A DNA stretch of 64,000 bases, from positions 1,674,001-1,738,000 of the forward strand of contig BJKQ01000010.1 of the NCBI GenBank assembly GCA_006538405.1, written 5' to 3'. Of the stretch, positions 1 through 10,865 are shown piece by piece. The position numbers were made by a program, and so were the translations under genes. The notes below the pieces were generated by a model. It saw nothing but the letters and a program-made list of their open reading frames with translations, was not told the DNA's origin and did not search any database. Each line of letters starts with the position of its first letter. The first letter of the stretch is position 1. This stretch comes from Hansfordia pulvinata (lineage: Eukaryota; Ascomycota; Sordariomycetes; Xylariales).

Positions 1-2184
1 CCTAGCGTCGCACCTGAGGGGCGAGAAACGGCTTTTCCAAAGAGAGAAAGATGGGAATATTTGGGAACCTCGTGCCCCGATGCCAAGGGGAAAATGCCAA
101 GAGGGGAGGAGCCGCTGACTTATAAAGTCATCGGCATTCCGCGGTCCCTGTGCCGGCAGCGTAATGGTCTCCGAACTATAAATGGGCATGGAGACTCGCC
201 CTCACACAGCCAATGCAAGTTTACTCAAAATTTTGTAGATGAAATCGCCACTGGCGGGCCCTAGCTGGCGATAGATCCTTACGAGGGGCCTAAGGCGCTG
301 CTAGGGAGTGTACAAGCGAAATTCGGAGATGATTGCTCAACACCCTGTTGATCCCAACGCAATGAATTGCACAGAGACTTGATCACTATCAAGTCAGACA
401 TACTACAAGCCCAGGAAGCAGTAGCGAATGTCCAGAAAAGGAAAGAAAAAGAAAAAAAAAGACCTTTCACGTGCCCATAAGGCCTTGCTGGGGCTGTACG
501 CGACTAGCGCGACGGCCTTCGCAAGTGTAAACTCGATTTTTAAATAGAACGTGAATACCTAGCCCGTGTTCATGATTTAGCGTGGCGAAGAACTCCTTGA
601 AGCTGATTGCACCAGGAAAACACGAAATGGACCGTGAGTCTCGCTATTGATGTGGGTGTGCGGCTGCCGGCACATTGACTTTCGCGCCGGTGGGGGCAAC
701 AATACATAACAGGATGGGAGCGTTTGCGCCTAATGCCCCCTCCGCCCCCTCCCCACAGACTAGGCACATCAGCGTCTTTGAAGCTCAGAAGCAGCGCTCA
801 ACGCCTGCAAGAGCATGAACTTGGGAAAGGTTTCGCTTCGGAGATGGGGACGTGCCGCAACCCATTTCCCCAGGGGTCATGGCTCATACACGTGAGGGAT
901 TACTTGACTTGAGAGCCTCAGACCAGCCTGTCATGTTCTGCACCCACTTGTGAAATGCGAAAGTCGACGGTGGTTCTCGAAAGCGTCATGGTAGAGAGCA
1001 GGTCATCGTAGAGAGCCGTAGAGAGCAGGTCACGGTAGAGAGCAGGTACATAAGCGATCATGCAGAGGTCTTGGTGTCCCCGAGCCACGGACACTCTCCG
1101 CCGTACATACGGCAAGACTAAATATCTACTATGGAACCAAAAGTAAAGGCACAGTACCGGTAACTGGTCAATACTTTGATCTGCTAATCCACCTTAAGTA
1201 CTACCACAGTCTGTGTTCGACATCTACCTACTAGTAGTATAATCAAGCCACCGAGCGTCTCTCGACTTCAAGGTAATACGAATACACGTAGACTGGCCCG
1301 AGCCGTTCTTGGGCGAATCATTAACGACCTGGAGAGGGTGCATTGGTTCGGCGGCTATCCTTGTAATGAAACAATATGAACATGACAGCAATTTTGGTAA
1401 GCCATCACGCTATAAATCTACCGACTTAGAAAGCGAGAAGTCTCTATATTTCTTCTTTTTTCTAGCTCGAGGCGTCCGATCTACCTACTTACCTACCTAT
1501 AAGGACTTGGAAGATTCAAGGTGCGAATACCTACCTTCCAGACTGTTACATGTAGGTGTATGGAGGGGATCTCCCTTGGCTTCAACGGAGTGAAGTACAA
1601 CTCGTACCGCAGGTATATTCGTACCTAACCTGCTCCTTGCATCGGAGCAGGTGCAGGTACCGGATGACCAGTCACGCCGCGCTAGCGGGCAGAGTCACGG
1701 GCAGGCAGCTGCCACCGCCGCCGCCGTTCTACAGGGCTCGCCGGGCTGTTTACCGCCGTGTAGACGATACCCCTGACATCACCGCCCCGCCGCGCTCCCG
1801 TAGGTGCCTGTACCGATCGCCTAACCTCCAGTGGATGCGCAGTCACGCACGCATGCAGCCACTCACGTTCACGGCGACGTCCGCCCGTGACACTACAGCT
1901 CGCCATCTCTCCTCCTCCTCCTCCATATCTTCATCATCACCATTACTGTCGTCGCCCTCGCTGTCGCTGACGTCTTCCGCCCACGCATCTGCACCCGCCC
2001 CTCGCGGATGGCCCGCTCTGCATTTCGTCGCATCGTGTAGAGCATTTCCCCGCCGGCTGTCGGCTGTCACATGCTTACGCTTGACCACCACCACCGCGCC
2101 CGCCGCTGATCCCGTCTGCCGGCCCAGCGTGCTGCGCCTTGAGCACGCATCCACAGCTGTGCTCATCTCGAAAACCCCGTCATC
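1..2184. other. Left intergenic region and ATG4 leader
   Basis: No convincing gene is visible; open frames here are short and lack family motifs. TATAAA-like words lie near 121 and 177. A small imperfect tandem repeat lies at about 991-1048. TACCTA-type words occur around 1485-1510. The last 300 bases before the ATG4 start are pyrimidine-rich, with a CTC/TCC run near 1905-1960, as is usual for a fungal promoter or 5' leader. Confidence 0.6.
991..1048. repeat. Short imperfect tandem repeat (GTAGAGAGC unit)
   Basis: The word GTAGAGAGC occurs four times in under 60 bases, three of them extended to GTAGAGAGCAGGT. It is non-coding, and no function is suggested by the context. Confidence 0.6.
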
Positions 2185-3869
2185 ATGGATACCACCGTCG
2201 ATATTGGCCGCCGCCTGGTGCAGATGTTTTGGGATCCCGAGCCCACCAATGACATGGTTAAGGACCACCCTGTCTGGTGTCTCGGCTCCCACTACCGCTT
2301 GAACCTCAGTGCCAACCCCAAATCTCACCCCGCCTCCGAATCTCGTTCCACACCCAAGCCCATAGCTCCGCAGCAAATCCAACAGCAGACAGACCCGACA
2401 TCCTCCCAGGCCCCGGCTCCCACCCAGGAACCTACACCCGCACCCGACAACAACCCCAGCCCCGATGCCCATCAAACAGAAGCTCTTGCAGCTCCCGATA
2501 CAACCCCGAAGCCGTCAAACAGCGATCCGCCGCAAGTGGCGCCCCCCTCCGACTACCCGTCGACACCCCCCGAGTCTACTACTAGCAGCCTCGACTCTTC
2601 TTTGGCCTACGAAGAGGCTCCCCTCGATGGCGGTTGGCCTCCCGCCTTCCTTGACGATTTCGAGTCCCGCTTGTGGATGACGTATCGTTCCGAGTTCGAA
2701 CCAATCCCCAAATCCCAGGATCCTAAAGCTCTTGCTGCTCTTTCCTTTTCCATGCGCCTCAAGACGCAACTGTCCGACCAGAATGGCTTCTCTTCTGACA
2801 GCGGCTGGGGCTGCATGATCCGCTCCGGCCAGAGCCTCTTGGCCAATGCCATGATCGCACAACGGCTTGGAAGAGGTATGTCCCCATCGCTCCAGAGCTT
2901 TGATCACCTGATTTTCCAACATAATCCCTTCGTCGCACCATTCTGACGTCCTAGTTCAGACTGGCGGAGAGGTCTCGGCGGCCAGGATGAGAAAGAAATC
3001 ATACGCTCTTTCGCCGACGATCCGCGTGCTCCCTATTCGATCCACAACTTCGTGCGACACGGCGCCAGCGCCTGTGGCAAATACCCTGGCGAGTGGTTTG
3101 GACCCTCGGCTACTGCGAGATGCATCCAGTCAGTCACGTTGAGAACAAATCACCCCATCTTCCACTCACTGCTAACCCCGATACAGAGCCCTAGCCAATG
3201 CGAACGAGCCGACTTTGCGCGTCTACTCCACTGGTGACGGGCCAGATGTGTACGAAGACAAGTTCTTTGACATTGCCAAACCTAACGGCGAAAATTTCCA
3301 CCCTACTGTTATCCTGGTTGGCACGAGACTTGGTATTGACAAAATCACGCCGGTCTATTGGGAAGCGCTTGTGGCGGCCTTGCAGATGCCTCAATCTATC
3401 GGGATTGCAGGGTGAGTTATTGCCAGCACTTGACCTTTCTGAACGTGCTGGATCACTGACTTCGAGGTGGTTTAGTGGTCGCCCATCCTCGTCCCATTAC
3501 TTCATTGGGGTTCAAGGCCTGAATTTTTTCTATCTTGACCCTCATTATACCCGCCCGGCGCTGCCGTACCATGAATCGACCGCCGACTATACGCCAGACG
3601 AGATTGACACATGCCACACACGCAAGCTGCGTCGCCTTCACATTAAAGAGATGGACCCCAGCATGCTGATTGGCTTCCTGATTCGTCATGAGGAAGATTG
3701 GAAAGACTGGCGACGCAGCGTCAAACACGTCCAAGGCAAAACTATCATCCATGTTTCGGATCATGATCCGGTTGCCGGTATGGGCGAGCAAAGCGCTGCG
3801 CTTGATCAGGTCGAAACCTTGAGCGACGACGCGGACGACGAGGACACGATGCTGGTTGATGAGGAGTAG
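2185..3869 (+). CDS. ATG4: Cysteine protease ATG4 (autophagin, peptidase C54)
   Basis: This protease cleaves the C-terminus of Atg8 to expose its glycine and removes lipidated Atg8 from membranes during autophagy; it acts in the cytosol. Four exons are read as 2185-2875, 2960-3128, 3187-3411 and 3476-3869, giving 492 residues with all junctions in frame and GT-AG. The catalytic cysteine is in [10 protein letters not shown] (about C210). The Asp and His of the triad are in LDPHYTRP (about D383 and H385), following the YFIGVQG segment. Residues 50-130 are a Pro/Ser-rich variable linker, as in fungal Atg4. The C-terminus is acidic, ending in [11 protein letters not shown]. The start is the first ATG in frame after the pyrimidine-rich leader and gives the usual length. 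The gene converges on the JJJ1 homologue downstream. The family call is firm; the exact exon 1-2 junction is chosen because it gives the conserved DWRRG segment. Confidence 0.96.
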
Positions 3870-4764
3870 TGCTGGGTCCGGATTCCCGCCGTGGCACAAA
3901 ACTTGTACCTCGCAAAAGGTGCCTCGAGGAAATCCGCGGTTAACTTTCCACTCGTGATGCCACCGGCTGAATATTGAGGCGTGTGCCTTAAGGGTCCTCG
4001 TGTGGTCCACAAAGACTGCATGGTTGTTTGCATTCTCCAGCATACTTCTTTGCAGTACTCTGAGCTGGGAGTTGCTGGCTGTTCTCCCACTTCAGAAAGA
4101 ACTTGACCCTCAACTTCCGTCTGACTGAAGCTTCTTATACGACTGGAACTTCAGCTTCGATAATTCCCCACGCTCCTTTCTTACTCTATTTTGAAGATTC
4201 AGCGGTTGCTATGGCTCGGCGTTATGTCTTTATCGAACGTCGAAGCTGGAGTTCGGGAACGGTTTCACGTGACGATGGCCTCTTCGTTGCTGTGAATAGG
4301 ATATGACGGGATTTGATGGTATGGTATTATGTACAAGGGATGGATGTGGACATAAGGTGGCGGGCATCGATGGCATGAAACGTCCGTCATCTTATGGAAA
4401 GTGAGAGGTTCGTCAGGCAGCAGCTCGAATAAGGGCATTTGATGCTAGAGCAGGAACCGTCTCTTGGCACCATCAGCTACTCCTTATATCAGATCGACCC
4501 CTACATCACCCAGTCGAGAGCGCTGTGATCATTGATGCTCAGAGTCTGCCATATGTCCATGGTTAATACGCCGAGCTCATGGACGGGTCTCTCGTATTAC
4601 TGCGCATCCGTCAGATACGTCAGAATACACAAGGGTCGCTTGGGGTGTAGCTTTGCACCACGAGGATGCGGCTCTGATGCCGATCAGAAGGAGATCTATC
4701 CCATGGCCCTCTAGCTCTAGGGAAAGATGTGTGTAGTGTTCTCTCTTTGTAACCGTGTCTGCCT
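3870..4764. other. Convergent intergenic region ATG4 / JJJ1
   Basis: These 895 bases separate two converging stop codons and hold the 3' ends of both genes. No open frame with recognisable content and no repeat was seen. Confidence 0.6.
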
Positions 4765-6770
4765 TTACCGCTTCTTCTTTTGCTTTTTCTTTCCGCCGCC
4801 GCCACCTCCCGACGCGGACACCGACTTCAGTTCGGCGTGGCCCGTCTCCTGTAGGTGTTTGAACAACTTGGTCTTGGACTCAAACGAGGCATGGCATGAG
4901 GTACATGTCTGCCAAGTGGTCATTATGTCAACACGACTACTCCCAGGCGCGGTAAAGAGAAGAGGACTCTCAGGAGTAGGGGTTGGGGAGTAGGGACACA
5001 TACCGCCGCACTGGCGCCGCCCTGCTGCTGCTGCTGCTGGTCCACCGTAGCCTGGCGGGCGGCCTTCTTCTCACGCTTAGCCCGAGCCTTGCCCACCTTC
5101 TTCTCCTTTGGAGCCGCGAAACCGGGGCCGCCGTCGCTCACGGAGAGTTTGTCTAGGTCGCTTGCAAGGTCCTCGTCGTCGTTGCCTTTCTCGCCGTCAC
5201 GAAGGGGTTTGGTGGCGCTCTTACCGCGCAATCGGGCCTCTACAGCATCGCGGGAGGCGTAGTCGTCGTCGTCGTCTTCTTCTTCTTCGCTGTCGTCTTC
5301 GCTGCCGTCCTTTTCGTCATCACCACCACCTTTACCGTTTACGCTGCCCGCTTGCGTCTCGGCTGCTGCGCCCTGCGCCGCACTGGGTGGGCGTTCGTCG
5401 GCGACCGGCGCCAGTCTTTCCTCGTTGTCTTCACTCTCTTCTTCCGCCAGAGCTCCATCTTCATCTTCGTCTTCGTCCCCCTCCCCGTCCTCTTCCTGCT
5501 GCTCCTGCTTTCTCCTCCTCTCCTCCTCCTCCTTCTTCTGCAGGTCGAGGTGCGCGTTCTCCTTGCGCATCTGGCGCTGGAGCTGCTGCACGGCCTTGAC
5601 GTGCTTCTTGCTGCGCTCGTGGGCCTCGTACGACCGCTCGCTCTTGAACGTCTTGTCGCACACGACGCACTCGATGTGCTCGACCTCGGAAGGGGGATCC
5701 GACGAGTCGGAGAACTCGCCGCCATTGTTGTCTCCGCCGCCGCCGCCGCCGCCGCCGTCCCCGTCCTCGTCCCCGTCGCGGGCCCGCGCCCACTCGGGAC
5801 GGCGTCCGGGTCGTCCATCTTGCGCTGGTGGGCGGCGCGGGACCGCGCGGCCTGGGCGGCGGCTGCGTCGCGCAGGACCCGGGCGCGCTCGGCCTCGGAC
5901 TGCGCCGTGGGCACGGGGGCGCAGCGCGGGTCGCGCTTGCGCACGAAGACGGCCAGCGCACGGACGGCGTCGTTGAGCTCGCGCGCGGCGTCCTCGCGGC
6001 ACCGCCGGTTCTCCTTCTCCATCAGGCGGCGCACGCGCCGGTCGGGGGCGTCCGACAGGCGCCAGCGGTCGCGCCAGGCGAAGGACAGGCGCGTCGAGAA
6101 GCCGAGCCAGGCCGGGTAGAAGGCGCGGGCGGTGCGCTCGGGGTCCACCGAGGCGCCGAACGACGGGTAGTCCGGCACGTCCTCCGGGTTCGCGCTGTCG
6201 CGGGCGGCGGCCGCGACCTCGACGTCGGCAATGCGCCCGAACAGGTCGCGCAGGACCGTGAAGAAGCTGCGGGGCGAGTCGTCGAGGGGCACCGACTTGG
6301 TGAAGCGGCCGATCAGCGAGTAGATCTCGTCCGGGGTGACGACGTGCAGGTTGTTGTAGCGCGGCGCGGCCGCGTCGCTGCCACCCTCCTCGCCGCCGTC
6401 CGCCGGGTCGTCGCCGCGCAGGATAGCCTCGCTGTGCGAGTCGTACCAGGCGCGCTCCTGCGGGTCGGAGAGGACCTCGTACGCGGCCTGAACCTCGGCG
6501 AAGCGCTGCGTCGCCCGCTCGACGTCGCCGTAGTTGCGGTCCGGGTGCAGCTCGAGGGCCTTGCGTCGGTAGGCCTTTTTGATTCTACCAGAGGGGACAA
6601 CATGGTCAGCAACTCGATTTGTCGTGTCGTTTCTGCAGCGAAGCCTGCCCAACTCACTCGTCATCTGTCGCCTGCGAGTCCACTGCCAGCAGTTCGTAGT
6701 AGTCCGTCTTTCGGGGGGCGCTGTCGGCTGCGGCCGCCGAGCCCCCGGTCGACGACTGCTGCGCGCCCAT
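4765..6770 (-). CDS. JJJ1: J-domain ribosome-biogenesis factor, JJJ1/DNAJC21 homologue (apparent frameshift)
   Basis: The family stimulates Hsp70 in cytosolic 60S maturation, where it helps release shuttling factors from pre-60S particles. Exons are 6658-6770, 5004-6584 and 4765-4908. The N-terminus carries a J domain with DYYELL and the HPD motif in LELHPDRN (about residues 22-90). A conserved middle region follows (RSFFTVLRDLFGRI, FYPAWLGFST). The first C2H2 finger is CVVCDKTFKSERSYEAHERS, then come acidic and Lys-rich stretches, and a second finger (CTSCHASFESKTKLFKHLQE) sits in the last exon before a Gly/Lys tail. That order is diagnostic. Near 5796-5798 the frame breaks: before it the protein reads KMDDPDAVP, and in the next frame it reads EWARARDGDED, so one base is missing in a C run of the sense strand. 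With one more base the three exons total 613 codons. I read this as a probable sequence error rather than a dead gene. Confidence 0.93.
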
Positions 6771-7869
6771 CTTCCTCGGCTAGGCAGGGAAGACGGGTAC
6801 GCTCTGGTTTTGGCCACGAGGCGGGAATCAGGTACGAAGATGGCGTTTTTCGCTCGTTTATGCCTGAGCAGGCCGCTCGAGGAAACAGTTCGGGCCTGGG
6901 GCGTGGTCTATCCAAGGTAGGCTGCGTCGCTCGGAGTCGGCGGCAAGGCCTATCGGGTTTCTCGGTGGGTGGGATAATAGTCGGAGGAGATTCGAGGCGA
7001 GGAGTATGTCGTTGTAAAAAGATAAACCACCGTGGCGTCGTCCAGTCGTAGTACTCGTGTTTGCCGGGCCGTCTCGAGAGTGGGATGCCTTACGGATTGG
7101 CGGGGCAGAAAAGCTCCCGTCTCGATCGGGTCTCATTTGAGCCCTCGACTACCCCGCGGCACTCAACTCACTGAACCCCTGCCCCGCCATCGCCTCCAGC
7201 TACTGCCCCTCGCCTGAAGGGGCTCCATCCCGAGCGGAGTTTCAGGGCAACCCGCCGCTAGACTGTGCCTCGCCCCAGTGAGCTCGCCCCCTAACCTCGC
7301 CCCAACAGCGACTGGATGTAACTTCCATCGCCCTCCCGTCCCAGCCCGTACGCGTACGAGTAGTGCCCGACCTGCTGGCTTCGATCAGGTGGACACACCC
7401 CACTGTCGCAGAGCGGCTGAGCGCTTGCAGCACGCAGTGACTCAGGATGATTCATTTTCAGCAATGAGCATGCACTGCGCCGGTCAAGCTTGAACATCAT
7501 CGTGACGAATCGCGCCTGAAACATGCCATTCGAGTAGGGCACCAGCTTAAGTTGACCGCAAGCACGTCGTGCCGGTCAAATTCCTTCCCCTTGTCCTCAT
7601 AAAGAACGTCGAAAAAATCTGGTGTTTGATTTTGAAGGCAACTCATTTTAACTTCGTCGTTTCCGACCCCTGTTCCCCTATCTGTCCCCTCCTTCTTCTA
7701 GAGCATCGATCGGGTGAAATTCCGCCATGATGTCTCCCTAACTCCAGGTTAGATGTATGTTAGCTTTTTGTTGAAAATAACTTGACCGACCAATGCACAA
7801 TTCGCCTACGCTGCAGTATATTCAATGAACCTCCTCCCCTGATGCATAAACCTCTCATCATCGCCATTC
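6771..7869. other. Intergenic region between JJJ1 start and cystathionine gamma-synthase end
   Basis: About 1.1 kb between two minus-strand genes. It should hold the JJJ1 promoter and the 3' end of the synthase gene. A TGACTCA word lies near 7438, but it is downstream of the synthase stop. No gene was seen. Confidence 0.55.
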
Positions 7870-9849
7870 TCAAGCCGCTGCCACAGCCTCGGCTGAAACA
7901 GCTTCGGCAGCCTCGAGGGCTTTCTTGAACACGGCTTCGAGGTTCTCTTCCAAGCCAACGCTGACGCGGATCAAGTCCCGAGGGACACCGAAACTCTCGG
8001 CCCAGTCGAGCTCCGCGTAATGAGCAAGGATGACGTATGGCGAGGTGAGAGTGAAGTTGGTACCAAGACTGGGACCCTTGCACGTCTCGAGAGCATCGTA
8101 GAAAGCGATGGCTTGAGCACGGGTGCGCAGTACCACTGACAACAGGCCCCCGTAGCCGCCACCAGGCAAGCGGCACGCTTCAAAGTTGGCTCCCGATGCG
8201 TTGAACTTGGGGTAGAAGACATTGCTGACCAGGGGGTGAGCCCGCAGCACGTCGCACACAGCCTCGGCATTGGCGTTGACTCGGTCGATGCGTGACCGGA
8301 AGTCCCGGCTGTTGCGCTCCATGAAGATGGCGTCCTCAGCCCAGTAGGTGTCCTCGAAGCAACCCGCCTCGCCAGCCGCTCCGCTCAGCGCCTTCTTGAG
8401 TCCAAAATAGTGTTTGCCTCCTGGATTCAAGACCAGACTCCCGCCCATGACGTTGGAGTCGCCCGAGAAGATCTTGGTCAGGCTGCTGACAACGACATCG
8501 GCATACGGCAGCACATTGACATTTGCGAAAGTGCCCACCGTTTCATCCACCACCACTGCAAAGCCATGCTTGTCGGCCATGGCTCGTATCCGTTGCAGGT
8601 TTGGGCAAGTCAGCAATGGGTTGCCCGGGAACTCGGTGAAAAGTGCCATGATCTGTTCGCCGCCGTTGAGACGCTCCTCGAGGGCATCCAAGTCTTCGGA
8701 CGACCCGTGGCCGTAGAATATGGCGCCAGGCCCAAACTTTTCCAAAATTTTGAGAGTGTCAACATAGGGGAAGCCAAACTCGACGCTGCGCAGGGGTTTG
8801 GAGCCGCATTGCGGAGCAGCGCCTGATGCGCTGTGAAGATGGCGTTCATGCCATTCGGTGCCAGGTAGATGTCGTCCTCGCGCAGGTTGCTGACACCGCG
8901 CGCGTCCGAGTCCATGGTCGGCAGCGACGCCGCAAGGTCCACGTCACCAGTCAACACGCCGGCGATGCGACGCCGAATCGCGCTCTTGGCGTTCTCAACA
9001 AGCGACAAGTCCAGGTTGCGGCCGTATCGCTCCTCAAGGAAGCGGGTGCTTTCGAGAGCCTCCGTGATCTCGGCATCGGCGGTTCCGTTCTCCTTGGTGG
9101 CCGAGGTCGGACTGGCCGTCTCGTCCGCGCCCGCCGCGCCATTGTTGCCGTCCGTCACGTCCGTGACCGACGCCGGACGTTGATATCTCCTGGGACCCCT
9201 GTGTACCTTCTGCTGGCTGACGCGAGGCGGCGAGGGCGCTGCGCTGTCACAGACCAGCAAATCCTCTTTGAACAGGCCGTGGCAGAATTCAGCCCGGCGG
9301 CTCGACACGCCGTCACCCGAGTGTTGCCAGTACTGCTTGGCGACAGGCTGGGCGTCGGCGCGGTACAGGACGGCCGAAACGGCGGGCTTGATGGATTTCA
9401 ATACGGCCGGGACGCTCTTCTTGGGGTCAAGGGCCAGGTCGACAATGGCCATGCCCACCAGCACCTCCGGAGTGCCCTTTTCACGCATGAAGTCGACACA
9501 ACGCCGAGCAGTCTTGCGGGTAGGGAACAGCATGGCGCGCTGGCCGGGCTGGCCATGGCGGGCGACAATGTCTAAAGCAAAGGCCTCAATACTCTTGTGG
9601 ATGAAGAAGCGAGGGTAGCCCGTTACCATGCGGCCGACAACCCAGTCCTGGCCTTCTTCGTAACCGACATTGGCGCTCCACGTTGGCAGCGAGACGCTGA
9701 CGGCCTGGGCAAGGGTTAATAGAGGAGGAGAAAGACGGGGAGAGGGTCAGACCTGGAACACGCGTGCGTGCTCCGTAGACAAGGCTGAAGCTACTAACAT
9801 GGGCAGTGTTGGGCGGGATGGACTCGCCCAGATCCACGGTTGTGGGCAT
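7870..9849 (-). CDS. Cystathionine gamma-synthase, fungal Str2/Met-7 type (apparent frameshift)
   Basis: This PLP enzyme condenses an activated homoserine with cysteine to give cystathionine in transsulfuration and methionine synthesis. Exons are 9799-9849 and 7870-9704; the first encodes only 17 residues and joins in phase 0 to [18 protein letters not shown]. Family marks are the fungal N-terminal extension ([11 protein letters not shown]), the central [10 protein letters not shown] and APNGMNAIF, and the PLP lysine in [20 protein letters not shown] (about K428). The C-terminal domain ends with [19 protein letters not shown]. At 8793-8796 a run of four G on the + strand (CCCC in sense) breaks the frame between LLRNAAPNP and [17 protein letters not shown]; five C would restore it. 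Restored length is 628 residues. The upstream region has a TGACTCA and a CACGTG, which fit amino-acid and sulfur control. Confidence 0.94.
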
Positions 9850-10404
9850 GGTCTCTGCAATGACCCCGCGGAGAGAATGACGTAAAGCGGTGCTCAAATG
9901 AAGCGTCGGGGCTGTGAAGGTGTTGTTGAACTGGTGCGTCTGCCTTGTGACGGAAGCGCGAGGCGTTCCAGATGCCCCTATGGATGCTGACCAGGCGACG
10001 GAGGGCACGATAGCGACGATATCGGGGTTGCACAGCAGCGGCGTCGCGAGTTTTCTGGCGCGGAACGAGGGGCAACCTGGGGCTGGGGGCACAAAATTGG
10101 GGCAGGAACGGAGCCTGCAGAAGCGGGCACGAGTACGAGTACCTGAGGAAGTGCACGAGGGGCACGAAAGTGTGCGGGCGAGCGGGCGCGACTGCCCTGG
10201 CGTGCCTGTGCGGGCTAAAACATGCACATACATGGAGGATGGAGCCTCCGGCGCGCCTTCCTTTGGTCCCACCACAAAAACCGAAACAGACTCAAGGCAC
10301 AGTCCATGTACTCGTACCTACGAGGAGGGCAGTTCGTGACCGTAGTCCCGTTCCAGTGGACGCCGTCATCGGAAGTGCCTCGGAGTGCCCGTAGGTAGCC
10401 ACCC

Positions 10405-10410
10405 CACGTG
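10405..10410. promoter_or_regulatory. CACGTG E-box upstream of cystathionine gamma-synthase
   Basis: A palindromic CACGTG lies 556 bases upstream of the synthase ATG. In budding yeast this is the Cbf1 site that recruits the Met4 complex to methionine genes; use here is inference from position. It could equally serve a bHLH factor such as a Pho4/NUC-1 homologue, or be chance. Confidence 0.35.
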
Positions 10411-10510
10411 CTGGACCCTGTCAAGTCAGCTCGGGTGGCGATGGGTAGAGCGCGGGAAAAAAGAAAAAGAGCCTTCGCGGCCCCTTTCTACCTTACCCGA
10501 AGCTGGCCAG

Positions 10511-10517
10511 TGACTCA
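10511..10517. promoter_or_regulatory. TGACTCA (Gcn4/CPC1-type) site upstream of cystathionine gamma-synthase
   Basis: A perfect TGACTCA lies about 660 bases upstream of the synthase ATG. This is the consensus of the Gcn4/CPC1 bZIP regulator of cross-pathway amino-acid control. The match is seen; binding is inferred. Confidence 0.4.
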
Positions 10518-10865
10518 TTGCGCCCGCTGACAGGTGGTTCTCACTCAGTGTTGCAGCACCGTTAGGCATTCGCCCCAGTAGAAGCGGGCTATATTCCGAA
10601 CGGGTAGAAATCGCTTTGATTCATGTTTCGCCATGATATCTATAGGGAAATGTCAAAAGCTGTCGGTCCATCGAGGACGGGGTATCATGTCTAGTATGCA
10701 AAAGCGGAGTGAACAAGCAAGAAAGCGACGGCCACTCATGCCGGTCCTCTGCGTCACGAGACCCTCCGCTGGGTACCGTCGCGGGAAATGGCGCCGTTCC
10801 CACAGACCCAGGAAGGTCTCCATCCGGACCAGGGTCAGGGCCGCGGCCAGTTAGGCTGGGACCTA

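Larger units (their letters stand above)
9850..10865. other. Cystathionine gamma-synthase promoter region
   Basis: About 1.0 kb between the synthase start and the end of the SPX-RING gene, which is also on the minus strand, so this is mainly synthase promoter. It contains a TACGAGTACC near 10134, a GTACTCGTACC near 10308, CACGTG at 10405-10410 and TGACTCA at 10511-10517. No coding region is supported. Confidence 0.55.

Noticed and set aside
1556..2475. Overlapping open frames upstream of and across the ATG4 start
   Set aside because: They lie in the CT-rich leader or overlap ATG4 exon 1 in other frames and show low-complexity Ser/Pro/Arg content only.
5828..7051. 407-codon open frame on the + strand opposite JJJ1
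   Set aside because: It is antisense to a gene with clear J-domain and zinc-finger motifs. The composition is Arg/Gly/Ala-rich as expected from GC-rich shadow frames, with no domain.
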